Assembly (NCBI GenBank): GCA_947489315.1
Contig: CANLCX010000002.1
Span: 124,001-188,000, forward strand
DNA from: an uncultured Sphingomonadaceae bacterium
Lineage (GTDB): Bacteria; Pseudomonadota; Alphaproteobacteria; Sphingomonadales; Sphingomonadaceae
Direction of reading: 5' to 3'
Length of the DNA: 64,000 nt
A model generated the notes under the pieces. It was not told the origin of the DNA, made no database searches, and was given only the letters and a program-made list of their open reading frames with translations. This document shows, in pieces, positions 11,119 through 19,813 of the stretch; position 1 is the first letter of the stretch, and the number at the start of each line of letters is the position of its first letter. The translations under genes were made by a program, and so were the position numbers.

Positions 11119-11487
11119 TTACAGACTGGCTTTGGATGCTTCCCAATTCTGTCCGTCAAATTTCATGATGTTCGGTTGCAGATCATGCCCCGCATCCAGG
11201 CAGTTATAATTGACGCTATAACTTTCAGGGTGGGAACGCGGCTGGTAGAAGCTTTTTATACCGCAATGGCTGCAGAACAGATGATCGGCCTGACCGCTCC
11301 CAAATTTATAGCTGGTCAGGTCATCCACACCTTTCAGCAAATTGAACCGTTCATGCGGGATGAACAGGTGCAGATAACCGGTGCGCGCGCATATCGAACA
11401 ATTGCAATCAAGCATCTCCGGCTTTGAATCGGCCATGGCGGTGAAGCGAACAGCCCCGCAATGGCACCCACCAGCGACTTCGATCAT
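11119..11487 (-). CDS. GFA-family zinc protein
   Basis: A 122-residue protein of the Gfa/CENP-V fold. The N-terminal [10 protein letters not shown], then [10 protein letters not shown] near residue 29 and CSHCGIKSF near 77, give the six or seven zinc-binding cysteines of the family. Some members bind glutathione or spontaneously react with formaldehyde adducts, but most have no known activity, so I do not name a substrate. It is the last gene of the run glmS-osmC-gfa, its start overlapping the osmC stop by four bases. A second, less similar GFA gene is at 37226. Confidence 0.85.
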   Translation of the reverse strand: MIEVAGGCHCGAVRFTAMADSKPEMLDCNCSICARTGYLHLFIPHERFNLLKGVDDLTSYKFGSGQADHLFCSHCGIKSFYQPRSHPESYSVNYNCLDAGHDLQPNIMKFDGQNWEASKASL

Positions 11488-11924
11488 GACCGTACCTCGG
11501 TGGAATGGATATCAATCCGGTTCTCCAACGTCCGGTGAACCGGACATTTATCGGCAATTTCGAGCAACTTCTGGCGCTGCTCGTCCGATAAATCCCCTGT
11601 GATGGTTATGGCGCGATCAATCACATCAATCCGGTTGTCATCATTGCTACACGTGCTGCAATCATCGACATGTTCGCGGCTATGTTCCAGTTCAATATGC
11701 ACGCCTTTCAGCGGTATGCCTTTGCGGTCTGCGTACATTTTCATTGTCATGGAAGTACAAGTTCCCAATGCCGCGAGCAGCAGATCATAGGGGGATGGCC
11801 CGCTATCCTCTCCACCGAATGAAACGGGTTCGTCAGCAAGAAAGACATGCTTGCCGACACGGACAGTTTGCTGAAACTTGCCGCTCGCGGTTTCAACCGT
11901 AACGAGCGAGGGATTGGTGGCCAT
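11484..11924 (-). CDS. OsmC/Ohr-family peroxidase-like protein
   Basis: A 146-residue OsmC-fold protein. Members of the family reduce organic hydroperoxides with a cysteine pair; here the two cysteines are in [13 protein letters not shown] near residue 58 and in DKCPVHRTL near 127. The spacing fits the OsmC/YhfA-like group rather than Ohr. It is encoded three bases after glmS and overlaps the GFA gene by four bases, so it is expressed with them. A role in detoxification of peroxides is inferred from family. Confidence 0.9.
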   Translation of the reverse strand: MATNPSLVTVETASGKFQQTVRVGKHVFLADEPVSFGGEDSGPSPYDLLLAALGTCTSMTMKMYADRKGIPLKGVHIELEHSREHVDDCSTCSNDDNRIDVIDRAITITGDLSDEQRQKLLEIADKCPVHRTLENRIDIHSTEVRS

Positions 11925-11927
11925 ATT

Positions 11928-13751
11928 CTACTCCACAGTTACCGACTTCGCGAGATTGCGAGGCTGATCAACATCCGTACCTTTTGCGACCGCCACATGA
12001 TAGGCGAGCAATTGGACGGGCACAGCATAAACTAGCGGTGCGATCAATGGATGAACCTTAGGCATCTCAATGGTCGCCATACACCCCTCTCCTGCTTCCG
12101 CCAAACCCGCTGCATCGGAAATCAGTACAACCTTGCCGCCGCGCGCCATCACTTCCTGCATATTGCTGACCGTTTTTTCGAACAATGGCCCAGACGGCGC
12201 CAGTACGATCACCGGTACGGCTTCATCAATCAACGCGATGGGGCCGTGCTTCATCTCGCCCGATGCGTAGCCCTCGGCATGGATATAGCTTATTTCCTTG
12301 AGCTTCAGCGCGCCCTCCAATGCCAGCGGGTAATCCGGGCCACGGCCGAGATAGAGTACATCCCGTGCCGGCGCGATGAGATGCGCCATATCGGCTATGT
12401 CCTCATCATGGGCCAGCGCTGCATTCAGCGCAGCTGGCGCTTCCGTAAGATGCTCGACAACTTCATGCTCTTCATCACGGGTCATCTTGCCTTTGACCAC
12501 GGCGAGATGCGCGGCGAGCGCTGCCAGTACCGCCAGCTGGCAAGAAAATGCCTTGGTTGAAGCCACGCCGATTTCCGGGCCAGCATGGGTGGGCAGCAAC
12601 AGGTCAGCCTCTCGCGCCATCGAACTGGTCGGGACATTGACCACCACCGCAATTTTTTGGCCTTGCTCCTTGCTATGGCGCAGAGCGGCGAGGGTATCAG
12701 CAGTCTCACCAGATTGAGAGATAAACAGCGCGAGGCCGCCCGGTTCCAAAACTGGATCACGATAGCGAAATTCCGATGCGACATCCAAATCCACCGGAAC
12801 GCGCGCAAAAGTCTCGAACCAATATTTGGCAACCATACCGGCATAGTAGCTGGTGCCACATGCGACGATGGTAATCCGTTTGGTATCCTTCAGATCAAAA
12901 TCCATCTGCGGCAGCGCCACTTGCTGTTCCAGCGGCCGGATATAACTTTGCAGGGTCTGCGCAACCACGGTGGGTTGTTCAAAAATCTCTTTCTGCATGT
13001 AATGGCGATACTGGCCCTTCTCGATGGTCGCTGCAGACACGCCAGATGTGGTCACTTCGCGCTCGACCGGATTGTTGGCGCTGTCGAATATCTTTGCGCC
13101 GTCACTCGTGACAACGACCCAGTCACCTTCTTCCAGATAAGCGATTTTCTGGGTCAGCGGTGCCAGTGCGAGTGCGTCCGATCCCAAATAGGTCTCGCCC
13201 TCGCCATAGCCGACAACTAGCGGCGAGCCGAGCCGCGCGCCGATCAGCAGATCAGGATTGGACTTGAAAGCAATGGCCAACGCAAAAGCCCCGCGCAATT
13301 GTGGGAGAACAGCCTGCACCGCTTCCTGTGGAGACTTGCCCGCTTCGACCAGCTCGCTGACGAGATGGGCGACCACTTCGGTATCGGTTTCGCTCTCAAA
13401 GCTGCGACCTCGCGCCGATAATTCTTCGCGCAGCGGCTTGAAATTCTCGATAATCCCATTGTGGACCAATGCAACTTCGCTGGTCGCGTGTGGATGGGCA
13501 TTGCTCGTTGTCGGCGCGCCATGGGTGGCCCAGCGGGTATGGGCAATGCCAATCATGCCCGGTGCATCGTCTTTTTTCAGCACCTCGACCAGATTGATCA
13601 GCTTGCCCTCAGCGCGGCGGCGGATCAGTTGGCCATCATGAACCGTACAGACGCCAGCGCTATCATAGCCGCGATATTCCATCCGCTTCAGGCCATCAAC
13701 GAGACGATCCGAGACCGCATCCCTGCCAACAATTCCGATAATTCCGCACAT
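11928..13751 (-). CDS. glmS: Glutamine-fructose-6-phosphate aminotransferase (isomerising)
   Basis: GlmS makes glucosamine 6-phosphate from fructose 6-phosphate and glutamine, the entry to UDP-GlcNAc, peptidoglycan and LPS. The N-terminal nucleophile is in MCGIIGIVG, exposed after Met removal, HTRWATHG lies near residue 73, and two SIS domains follow (VACGTSYYAG near 300, FISQSGETADT near 345). Length 607 is standard. The gene begins 18 bases after the vapC stop and lacks a clear ribosome site or separate promoter, so it may rely on upstream transcription. No glmS ribozyme-like leader fits in the 18-base gap. Confidence 0.97.
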   Translation of the reverse strand: MCGIIGIVGRDAVSDRLVDGLKRMEYRGYDSAGVCTVHDGQLIRRRAEGKLINLVEVLKKDDAPGMIGIAHTRWATHGAPTTSNAHPHATSEVALVHNGIIENFKPLREELSARGRSFESETDTEVVAHLVSELVEAGKSPQEAVQAVLPQLRGAFALAIAFKSNPDLLIGARLGSPLVVGYGEGETYLGSDALALAPLTQKIAYLEEGDWVVVTSDGAKIFDSANNPVEREVTTSGVSAATIEKGQYRHYMQKEIFEQPTVVAQTLQSYIRPLEQQVALPQMDFDLKDTKRITIVACGTSYYAGMVAKYWFETFARVPVDLDVASEFRYRDPVLEPGGLALFISQSGETADTLAALRHSKEQGQKIAVVVNVPTSSMAREADLLLPTHAGPEIGVASTKAFSCQLAVLAALAAHLAVVKGKMTRDEEHEVVEHLTEAPAALNAALAHDEDIADMAHLIAPARDVLYLGRGPDYPLALEGALKLKEISYIHAEGYASGEMKHGPIALIDEAVPVIVLAPSGPLFEKTVSNMQEVMARGGKVVLISDAAGLAEAGEGCMATIEMPKVHPLIAPLVYAVPVQLLAYHVAVAKGTDVDQPRNLAKSVTVE

Positions 13752-13769
13752 AGTTCTGAGGCTTTCTTT

Positions 13770-14138
13770 TTAAAGAGTATAGGGAACACGAATGCCCGGC
13801 ATTTCCGCCGGAAAATCGCGCGTGTTTCGTGTGATCAGGATGCGCCCGGTAAGCTGGGCAGAGGCAAGAATGACAGCGTCCATGGTTTTCAGCCGCCGCC
13901 GGTCGCTGCGCAGCAAGGCAGCGCGCCGACCGATTTCTTCATTGACCTCAATGACATTGAAAAAGGAGAGAAACGCCTCCGCCCGGTCGCCATCATCCGG
14001 TAACGCGCGCGTCAGCACTTCAACCCAGGTCAGGCGGCTGATATAGCGGCGGTCATAGCGCTGCAGCTCGACATTGGCGCGGCCAACATCGTTAAGCGCG
14101 TCAAACAGGATGTTGCTGTCGAATACCGCTTCGTTCAC
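13770..14138 (-). CDS. vapC: VapC-like PIN-domain toxin
   Basis: A 122-residue PIN-domain ribonuclease. The acidic metal ligands of the family are visible: FDSNILFD at the N-terminus, WVEVLTRA near residue 38, KTMDAVILASA near 86 and the late LITRNTRDF near 103. Toxins of this type cleave tRNA or rRNA when freed from antitoxin. Its start overlaps the antitoxin stop by four bases. By eye the pair is GC-richer than neighbouring genes, and it sits in the middle of a glmU-glmS gene run, both signs of horizontal acquisition. No key residue seems to be missing. Confidence 0.88.
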   Translation of the reverse strand: MNEAVFDSNILFDALNDVGRANVELQRYDRRYISRLTWVEVLTRALPDDGDRAEAFLSFFNVIEVNEEIGRRAALLRSDRRRLKTMDAVILASAQLTGRILITRNTRDFPAEMPGIRVPYTL

Positions 14139-14467
14139 GAGGCGCCCTTCATGCGATAGCGCTCGGCCTCGCGGTCATCATTAGCGTCGAAAAGGTCGGG
14201 AAATTCCTTGCGCACATCCCAGTAATCAGGGTCCCAGGGCCGCGTCCACGACGCCCGCTCGCGCCGCTGCCAGGCAACCGGATCGCCGACATCGCGGCGG
14301 TCGCGCCAGATACCGAAATATTTCTCGATTCCCTGCTTGGAGGCATCCGCCCGAAACGCCGCTACCGCGTCACGAAGCAATTGCGCCCGCGACGTCCCCT
14401 GCGCCGCCGCCTGTGCGTCGAGCCACTGGACATCTTCTTCTGATAAATCGGCGAGTATGCGAGTCAT
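14135..14467 (-). CDS. vapB: Ribbon-helix-helix antitoxin of the VapBC pair
   Basis: A 110-residue protein. Residues 1-40 (MTRILADLSEEDVQWLDAQA, then SRAQLLRDAVAAF) read as a ribbon-helix-helix DNA-binding domain of the CopG type. The charged, Trp- and Asp-rich C-terminal half would bind the toxin. No Shine-Dalgarno sequence precedes the ATG and palindromes begin eight bases upstream, which suggests a very short leader or leaderless message repressed by its own product. It is paired with vapC by an ATGA overlap. Confidence 0.85.
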   Translation of the reverse strand: MTRILADLSEEDVQWLDAQAAAQGTSRAQLLRDAVAAFRADASKQGIEKYFGIWRDRRDVGDPVAWQRRERASWTRPWDPDYWDVRKEFPDLFDANDDREAERYRMKGAS

Positions 14468-14474
14468 GATATAG

Positions 14475-14497
14475 TGATATCATATCATGATATCATG
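14475..14497. promoter_or_regulatory. Palindromic operator of the vapBC pair
   Basis: Two perfect TGATATCA palindromes stand at 14475-14482 and 14488-14495, the second extended to the 12-base CATGATATCATG. Their 13-base centre spacing puts them on nearly the same DNA face. They end eight bases from the antitoxin ATG. Such tandem sites are typical of ribbon-helix-helix autorepression; the match of protein and site is inferred. Confidence 0.65.
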
Positions 14498-15389
14498 TCA
14501 ATCTCCGTTTCAAGTCTTCCCGCTCTGATGCGGCACGAGGAAGACCGATGTCCCAGACAAGACCTATTTTTCCCAGACCGGAGATAACCCACCATGCAGG
14601 ATCGGATTGACCAGCTTCGATACCAATTCGAGCCGATTCTGGAAAAGCATGATGATTGTTGTGCCAGCATTCGCCGTAGGTCAGCCAACCTAGGCCGGGT
14701 AGATTGGAGGCTTGGACTGATGCCTTTTGAACATCCCAACGCCCATTGCCAGGGCGATGACAAAAATAGGTGATCGTCCAATGCCCAGCCACACTGAAAA
14801 TAATACGTACAAATATTCCCCAAATGACCCACGGCAACCCTCCGATGGCGAACAAAATCAGCGCCAAAGGCAACTGGTGCCAGCGCCATGTATTTTCCAG
14901 AAACTGGTAAAATTTATCCTTCGCGATATTCTCTTCAATCGCAAACTTTGGTGGCCTGTCGAACTCGAACCGATAGAATAACTGCCAAGTCAGATCTCTT
15001 ACTAGGGATTTTCTATGAGCGAAAAAGTCGTGACATACAGACTGGCGTTGAGCCCAATCACGGATGTCATGAACATATAATATGCCGTGGGGACCAGCCA
15101 CCCCGACCAATGTACCGAGATATATCAACGATCTCTCTAAAGATTTGGAGCAAGCGAATGTTCGGTGGATCATCATCCGATGCATCCCAACGCTATGCCC
15201 CAATAACAGCGATACATATGTCAGGATCAGGAACATCAAAAATGCTCCCATGGTGAAGAAAGGGATGGCCAACGTCAGGGTGAGAAGTAGCATGGAACCA
15301 TTCCATAGCGTCTTCTTCGCATCAAACATGAGTCGCCCCAATTCGGCAGATGCGGATGATCCATCCACCCGGATTACCGGTTCCATCAT
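14493..15389 (-). CDS. Acyl-lipid/acyl-CoA fatty acid desaturase
   Basis: A 298-residue membrane di-iron desaturase with four hydrophobic segments (about residues 25-70 and 160-200). Histidine box 1 is HSVGMH near residue 60 and box 3 is WHNNHHAFP near 235. The second box is unusual: instead of HRXHH there is RQSVCHDFFAHR near 110. It probably adds a double bond to membrane acyl chains. I take the ATG at 15389 (or 15386), since upstream codons run into the glmU stop, although no ribosome site is evident. It lies between glmU and vapB on the same strand. Confidence 0.8.
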   Translation of the reverse strand: MMEPVIRVDGSSASAELGRLMFDAKKTLWNGSMLLLTLTLAIPFFTMGAFLMFLILTYVSLLLGHSVGMHRMMIHRTFACSKSLERSLIYLGTLVGVAGPHGILYVHDIRDWAQRQSVCHDFFAHRKSLVRDLTWQLFYRFEFDRPPKFAIEENIAKDKFYQFLENTWRWHQLPLALILFAIGGLPWVIWGIFVRIIFSVAGHWTITYFCHRPGNGRWDVQKASVQASNLPGLGWLTYGECWHNNHHAFPESARIGIEAGQSDPAWWVISGLGKIGLVWDIGLPRAASEREDLKRRLT

Positions 15390-15396
15390 AGCAGGA

Positions 15397-16749
15397 CTAA
15401 GACTTCCCCGCCTTCTTCTTCGCACTCACCGCATTAAACCGATCCGCCCAACCCTTTTTCGCGGTCTGTTCCGCCCGCACCAGCGCCAGGTCGCCAGCCT
15501 CAACATCCTTGGTGAGCACTGCGCCAGCGCCGACAATCGCGCCATCGCCAATTATCACCGGCGCCACCAGGGCGCTGTTGCTGCCGATGAAGGCACCCTT
15601 GCCGATCTTCGTCCTATATTTAAAATAGCCGTCATAATTGCAGGTGATTGTGCCTGCGCCGATATTGGCGCCCTCGCCCACTTCGGCATCGCCCAGATAG
15701 GTCAGATGATTGGCCTTGGCGCCCTTGCCCAGCACCGCCTTTTTCATTTCTACAAAATTACCGACCTTGGAGCCTTCTTCCAGCACCGCACCAGAGCGAA
15801 GCCGCGCGAAGGGACCGACATTGGTATCGGGACCGATTGTTGCCCCTTCAATATGACTTTGGCCGTAAATTTTTGCGCCGCTGGCGATCGTGACACCAGG
15901 GCCAAAAATGACATTAGGTTCTACGACAACATCTGAAGATATTTCTGTATCATATGAAAACCAAACGGTTTCTGGTGCAATCAGGCTAACGCCATCCGCC
16001 ATTGCCTTTGCTCTGCGACGCCCTTGCCATTCGCTTTCGACCGCAGCCAGTTCCGACCGGCTATTCACGCCGGCAACCTCGGCTGGATCATCCACTTCAA
16101 TCACGGCGCTTTGCTGACCCGGCAACATGACAATATCCGGCAGATAATATTCGCCCGCCGCGTTATCATTGCTGATCTGGTCAAGCAAAATGAACAAATC
16201 GGTCGAGCGCGCCGCCATCAGGCCGCTATTGCACAGATTGACCGCTCGTTCCTGCTCATTGGCATCTTTAAACTCTACCATTTTTTCGATTTCGCCCTGA
16301 TCATCGGCGATGATCCGGCCATAGGCGCCGGCGTCATCGGGGCGGAAACCCAGCACAACCGCACGCGGATCGGACCCGTTATTCAGGCGAAAAATCATCT
16401 CCTGCATCGTCGCGGCGCTAACCATCGGAACATCACCGTAAAGGATGAGCACATCACCAGCGAAGCCTTTCAGCGCATCATGGGCCTGCGCGACCGCATG
16501 GCCGGTGCCCAATTGATCGTCCTGCACGGCAATGGCGACATTGCGCCCTTCAACGCTCGCCTCAATCTGCTCGCGCCGCGCACCAACGACCACAACCGTG
16601 CGCTCGACACCAATAGAATCAACCGTATCGAGTAAATGATGAAGCATGGGCTTCCCGGCAATCGGATGCAGCACCTTGTGCGTCTCCGATTTCATCCGTG
16701 TGCCTTGTCCGGCGGCTAATATAATGGCTGCTAAAGGACGATCACTCAT
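15397..16749 (-). CDS. glmU: Bifunctional N-acetylglucosamine-1-phosphate uridyltransferase / glucosamine-1-phosphate acetyltransferase
   Basis: GlmU acetylates glucosamine 1-phosphate and then makes UDP-GlcNAc. The N-terminal uridyltransferase has ILAAGQGTRMKS at residues 9-20 and LHPIAGKPM next. From about residue 250 there is a left-handed beta-helix of hexapeptide repeats (IGPDTNVGPFARLR, GEGANIGAGTITCNYDG) for the acetyltransferase. The ATG at 16749 gives 450 residues and the normal N-terminus; the frame is open to 16815. In many relatives glmS directly follows, but here a desaturase and a toxin-antitoxin pair intervene. Confidence 0.97.
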   Translation of the reverse strand: MSDRPLAAIILAAGQGTRMKSETHKVLHPIAGKPMLHHLLDTVDSIGVERTVVVVGARREQIEASVEGRNVAIAVQDDQLGTGHAVAQAHDALKGFAGDVLILYGDVPMVSAATMQEMIFRLNNGSDPRAVVLGFRPDDAGAYGRIIADDQGEIEKMVEFKDANEQERAVNLCNSGLMAARSTDLFILLDQISNDNAAGEYYLPDIVMLPGQQSAVIEVDDPAEVAGVNSRSELAAVESEWQGRRRAKAMADGVSLIAPETVWFSYDTEISSDVVVEPNVIFGPGVTIASGAKIYGQSHIEGATIGPDTNVGPFARLRSGAVLEEGSKVGNFVEMKKAVLGKGAKANHLTYLGDAEVGEGANIGAGTITCNYDGYFKYRTKIGKGAFIGSNSALVAPVIIGDGAIVGAGAVLTKDVEAGDLALVRAEQTAKKGWADRFNAVSAKKKAGKS

Positions 16750-16845
16750 GCCACAAAACTCCGAATATATGTTCACTACGCTGAATTTGCGCCCCATGCC
16801 ATGATGCGGTTGCATATGCCAGCCAGATCGGTTCTATGCATGTTT

Positions 16846-17532
16846 ATGACAGAAATATCTTTCGAAATCATCGGCTTTGATCTGGACGGCACCTTGCTCG
16901 ACACCAGCATGGAACTGGCCGCCTCGCTCAATCATGCCCTCGACAGCGCTGGTCGGCCTCAGGTCGATGCAAAATCCGTGCGATCGCTAGTCGGCATGGG
17001 TGCACGACATATGCTGGAAATGGCGCTGGAACAGTCTGGCAGCAGTGACAAAGAGATGGTCAAGGGCCTAATGCCGGTGTTGATCGACCATTATGAGGCC
17101 AATCTCGGTAAAAACGCACCTGCATTTGCTGGACTGCTCCAAGCCATGGACGCACTGCAGGATCAGGGTATCAAACTGGCTGTTGTTACCAATAAATTCG
17201 AAAGCCTGGCAGTGAAGCTGCTCACCAACGTCGGCATGGTCGATCGCTTCGTCACCGTCATCGGAGGCGATACCATGGGCAAAGGGCGCAGCAAGCCCGA
17301 GCGCGATCCGATTGACGAGATGATCCGGCGCTGTGGTGGCGTAGTGGACCAAACGCCCGCGGCTTTTATTGGCGACAGTATATTCGACATTAAAGCAGCG
17401 CAAAATGCCGGTATTGCCAATGTTGCGGTAAGTTTCGGCTTTCTGCATCAGCCTGTCGAGGAACTAGGCGCCGATGCGATTATTGATCATTATGACGAGC
17501 TTATGCCGACCTTGATCAAATTGGCGCGCTAG
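16846..17532 (+). CDS. gph: Phosphoglycolate phosphatase
   Basis: A 228-residue HAD-superfamily hydrolase. The nucleophile motif FDLDGTLLDTS lies near residue 9, motif II in VVTNKFES near 105, and the acid motif GDSIFDIKAAQNAG near 170. The cap domain between motifs I and II is of the C1 helical kind found in Gph, which hydrolyses 2-phosphoglycolate from oxygenase reactions and DNA repair. The open frame extends to 16801, but the ATG at 16846 begins the family-like N-terminus; no ribosome site separates the options. It is divergent from glmU and convergent with the nucleotidyltransferase gene, whose stop is three bases away. Confidence 0.88.
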   Translation: MTEISFEIIGFDLDGTLLDTSMELAASLNHALDSAGRPQVDAKSVRSLVGMGARHMLEMALEQSGSSDKEMVKGLMPVLIDHYEANLGKNAPAFAGLLQAMDALQDQGIKLAVVTNKFESLAVKLLTNVGMVDRFVTVIGGDTMGKGRSKPERDPIDEMIRRCGGVVDQTPAAFIGDSIFDIKAAQNAGIANVAVSFGFLHQPVEELGADAIIDHYDELMPTLIKLAR

Positions 17533-17535
17533 CGA

Positions 17536-18555
17536 TCATCCCTTGCGCCACTTTGTCCATAAATGGCGAGTGAGCATAAGCGGCGGCATTCTTAACCAAT
17601 GGGAACGGATATAGAAGGCTTGCCGTGTGAACTTTCGATTTTCCCGGCCCCACCCGTCTCTTGCTAACAGACGGCGAACGTAAAGAAAATCGGCAAACTT
17701 GGCCTTACCCGCGCGACCTTCACAAACAGGCGTGCCATATAGCCGAGCAGCCATTCGCAGCGCGCGCTTAAGATGCCGTTCCAGTTGGTGTAATTTGGCG
17801 CGCGTGCCCAATTTCGTCCAAAAATCTTCCTCTTGCTCGGCAAATTGCCGCACCAGCCGATCAATATCCCACAAGTTGCGCAATCCCCCCGCCAAGTCAC
17901 CATCAGCAAAAAGATGCGCAATCGAGTGGAGCAGCATATCAGCCGGCGCCATCACGTAGAGGTCAGAATCCAGCTTAACTGCAGCATTTAACATCGCACT
18001 GGCATTGGGCGTGGGCGCGGCGGTCAGCGGCAAAGTCGTATGATGCACATCGATCATCCGATCCCGCTCCCGGTGGATCAGCGGCGGCAGCTCATGCATA
18101 TGATCGCGGTAATATTGATCGTCATAAGGGTCCGGTTTCACCCATTCCCAGCCGGCGTCCAACAATAGTTCTTCGACAGCGGGCAACTGATCCCGTGCGA
18201 CCATGATATCAAGATCGCCAATGCTCCGTCCAATGCCCGCATCGAGATTCGCTGCGACATAGGCGGTGCCTTTCATCAACACCGTCTTACAGTTTAGTGG
18301 TGCAAGAGCACGACGCGCACTATCCGCCTCCCAAATCGCTTGTTGTCGAGCAAGGTCAGTGGCTTGAATCGCATCCTTCAGAATTGGTTCAACCTGTACT
18401 GGAACCTCAATATCTGCCAAGCGATGTGCCAAACTGCCGATTAGCGACTCCGCCCGGGCAATACTGATGAGGTCCGTCCACCCTGCCCCGTCAAGCGCAA
18501 GAACCGTATCTGGCGCACGAAGAGCATCCACCAGAGATTGAGCATTGTGCATCAT
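17536..18555 (-). CDS. Nucleotidyltransferase-family protein of the HPr-rel-A cassette
   Basis: A 339-residue protein of the uncharacterised nucleotidyltransferase group (NTP_transf_5 type). The fold is suggested by LMKGTAYVAANL near residue 88 and DLDIMVARDQLPAVEELL near 115, with the paired acidic residues of a nucleotidyltransferase site, and DVHHTT near 168. Related enzymes occur in lasso-peptide and PqqD-containing peptide clusters beside HprK-like kinases, where they may modify a phosphorylated peptide. The substrate here is unknown. The ATG overlaps the kinase stop (ATGA), and another ATG is one codon downstream. It is the last gene of the cassette. Confidence 0.85.
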   Translation of the reverse strand: MMHNAQSLVDALRAPDTVLALDGAGWTDLISIARAESLIGSLAHRLADIEVPVQVEPILKDAIQATDLARQQAIWEADSARRALAPLNCKTVLMKGTAYVAANLDAGIGRSIGDLDIMVARDQLPAVEELLLDAGWEWVKPDPYDDQYYRDHMHELPPLIHRERDRMIDVHHTTLPLTAAPTPNASAMLNAAVKLDSDLYVMAPADMLLHSIAHLFADGDLAGGLRNLWDIDRLVRQFAEQEEDFWTKLGTRAKLHQLERHLKRALRMAARLYGTPVCEGRAGKAKFADFLYVRRLLARDGWGRENRKFTRQAFYIRSHWLRMPPLMLTRHLWTKWRKG

Positions 18556-19421
18556 GACAGCTCGCTCCAGAGGCCATCGATCAGCTCTTCCGCCTGAGCC
18601 CCCGATTGATAGTCCATTGCCTTAACCGCAACCGTATCAACAAACTTGGTCAGTGCACGAAAGCCCGTCTCGCCCAGAGCAACATAATTGGTCGATGCTT
18701 GCGTCAAGCGCACAAAAATCTCGCTCTTCCCCATATCGCGCAGTGCGGGATCATAGCCGAAACGCGGAAATAACAGCAAGGCTGGCTTCGCGGTGCTCGC
18801 CATCTTGTTAACCGAATCCAACGGCGGAACGATATGACGAATGTCGCCTTTGGGCGTATCCTTCATCAACGGACCAAACCGGTTATCAGGCACAATTGCT
18901 TGCATAGCTGCAATTGCCTCATTTTTCAGACTGATAAGGCGCGGAAAGCTGTGCACCATGCCCGTATCAGGGTTAAGCAATGCAAATTCATCGCCCATGA
19001 ATCGCCAGCCTTTTTCGGCGAGCATTGCGGATAACGTTGATTTGCCCGAACCGGACAGCCCGGTCATCAGCAAGGCCTTGCCGTCTTTTTCCACACTGCT
19101 GGCATGCAACAAAAGGTGCCGGCGCCAACCCAAAGCCATTTGCAGGTTCATCCCCATTTCAGCTGCCAATAAGCTTTGGTTCAGCGGTAACGGCGCAGCA
19201 TCGGGTAACCAATAGTCACCCGAAATATGGACCGATGGCCGTATATAGCGCCGCCATGGCTTCTCAGGCTCCAATCGGACCGTAAAATCCGCATAACCAT
19301 CTTGCGATGCAGGATAGTCCTTATACAGCGCCGCCAATTGATCCAGAGGTTGTCGCCAAGTCGAAGCAACTCGGAATCGTGCGGGGCCGACGGCTAGATA
19401 TAGATGATGAAGCTGCGCCAC
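18552..19421 (-). CDS. HprK-related kinase A
   Basis: A 289-residue relative of HPr kinase/phosphorylase C-terminal domains. It has a P-loop GLSGSGKST near residue 127 preceded by LLHASSVEKDGKALL, a Walker-B-like WRFMGDEFALL near 148 and RLISLKN near 168, the pattern of peptide kinases of the HPr-rel-A type. Lasso-cluster relatives phosphorylate a serine of a precursor peptide; no HPr is encoded nearby. I chose the GTG at 19421, five bases after the PqqD-like stop, because QLHHLYLAVGPARFRV is the expected N-terminus. A GTG at 19457 would overlap the upstream gene by 31 bases. It is coupled to the nucleotidyltransferase gene. Confidence 0.9.
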   Translation of the reverse strand: MAQLHHLYLAVGPARFRVASTWRQPLDQLAALYKDYPASQDGYADFTVRLEPEKPWRRYIRPSVHISGDYWLPDAAPLPLNQSLLAAEMGMNLQMALGWRRHLLLHASSVEKDGKALLMTGLSGSGKSTLSAMLAEKGWRFMGDEFALLNPDTGMVHSFPRLISLKNEAIAAMQAIVPDNRFGPLMKDTPKGDIRHIVPPLDSVNKMASTAKPALLLFPRFGYDPALRDMGKSEIFVRLTQASTNYVALGETGFRALTKFVDTVAVKAMDYQSGAQAEELIDGLWSELS

Positions 19422-19426
19422 CTGCC

Positions 19427-19705
19427 CTAAACCTGTTCCACAAGACCAAGCGAACACAGCTCAACCAGCCTTGCCAGCACGATATCAGCTGCATCAACGG
19501 TATCTTCCAAATCAAAGCTGGAGGAGAGCCGCTGCGCGACATCAGCAGCAGTCAATATATCCTCAGCCATAGCCTCGATTATCGCTGGTACCGGATCAGC
19601 AACCATATGCGTGATCCCTGATGATCTCTGGAAAATCAGAGTCATGCTGTCCAGCGGATGCTGGATTAGCCCATCAGGGGCTGTGGCGCGATAAAGTTGG
19701 CTCAT
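19427..19705 (-). CDS. PqqD-like peptide chaperone, HPr-rel-A system
   Basis: A 92-residue single-domain PqqD relative with the small winged-helix recognition-element fold that binds leader peptides of ribosomally made, modified peptides. The typical pattern is present: a beta-strand rich N-terminus (LIQHPLDSMTLIFQRSSGITH), then helices with PAIIEAMAE and a C-terminal LVELCSLGLVEQV. It precedes the kinase gene by five bases. A partner peptide is therefore expected. No radical-SAM or B/C lasso enzyme is encoded, so it should present a substrate to the kinase and nucleotidyltransferase. Confidence 0.87.
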   Translation of the reverse strand: MSQLYRATAPDGLIQHPLDSMTLIFQRSSGITHMVADPVPAIIEAMAEDILTAADVAQRLSSSFDLEDTVDAADIVLARLVELCSLGLVEQV

Positions 19706-19813
19706 TTTCGGTTACACTATTCCTGATCAAGGCAAGTCATTCAAAACAAGCCCGTCTGGTAGCATGAATATGTTAATAAGCGTTGGCTTTGAAGCCGAAA
19801 ATCAACGCACTGC

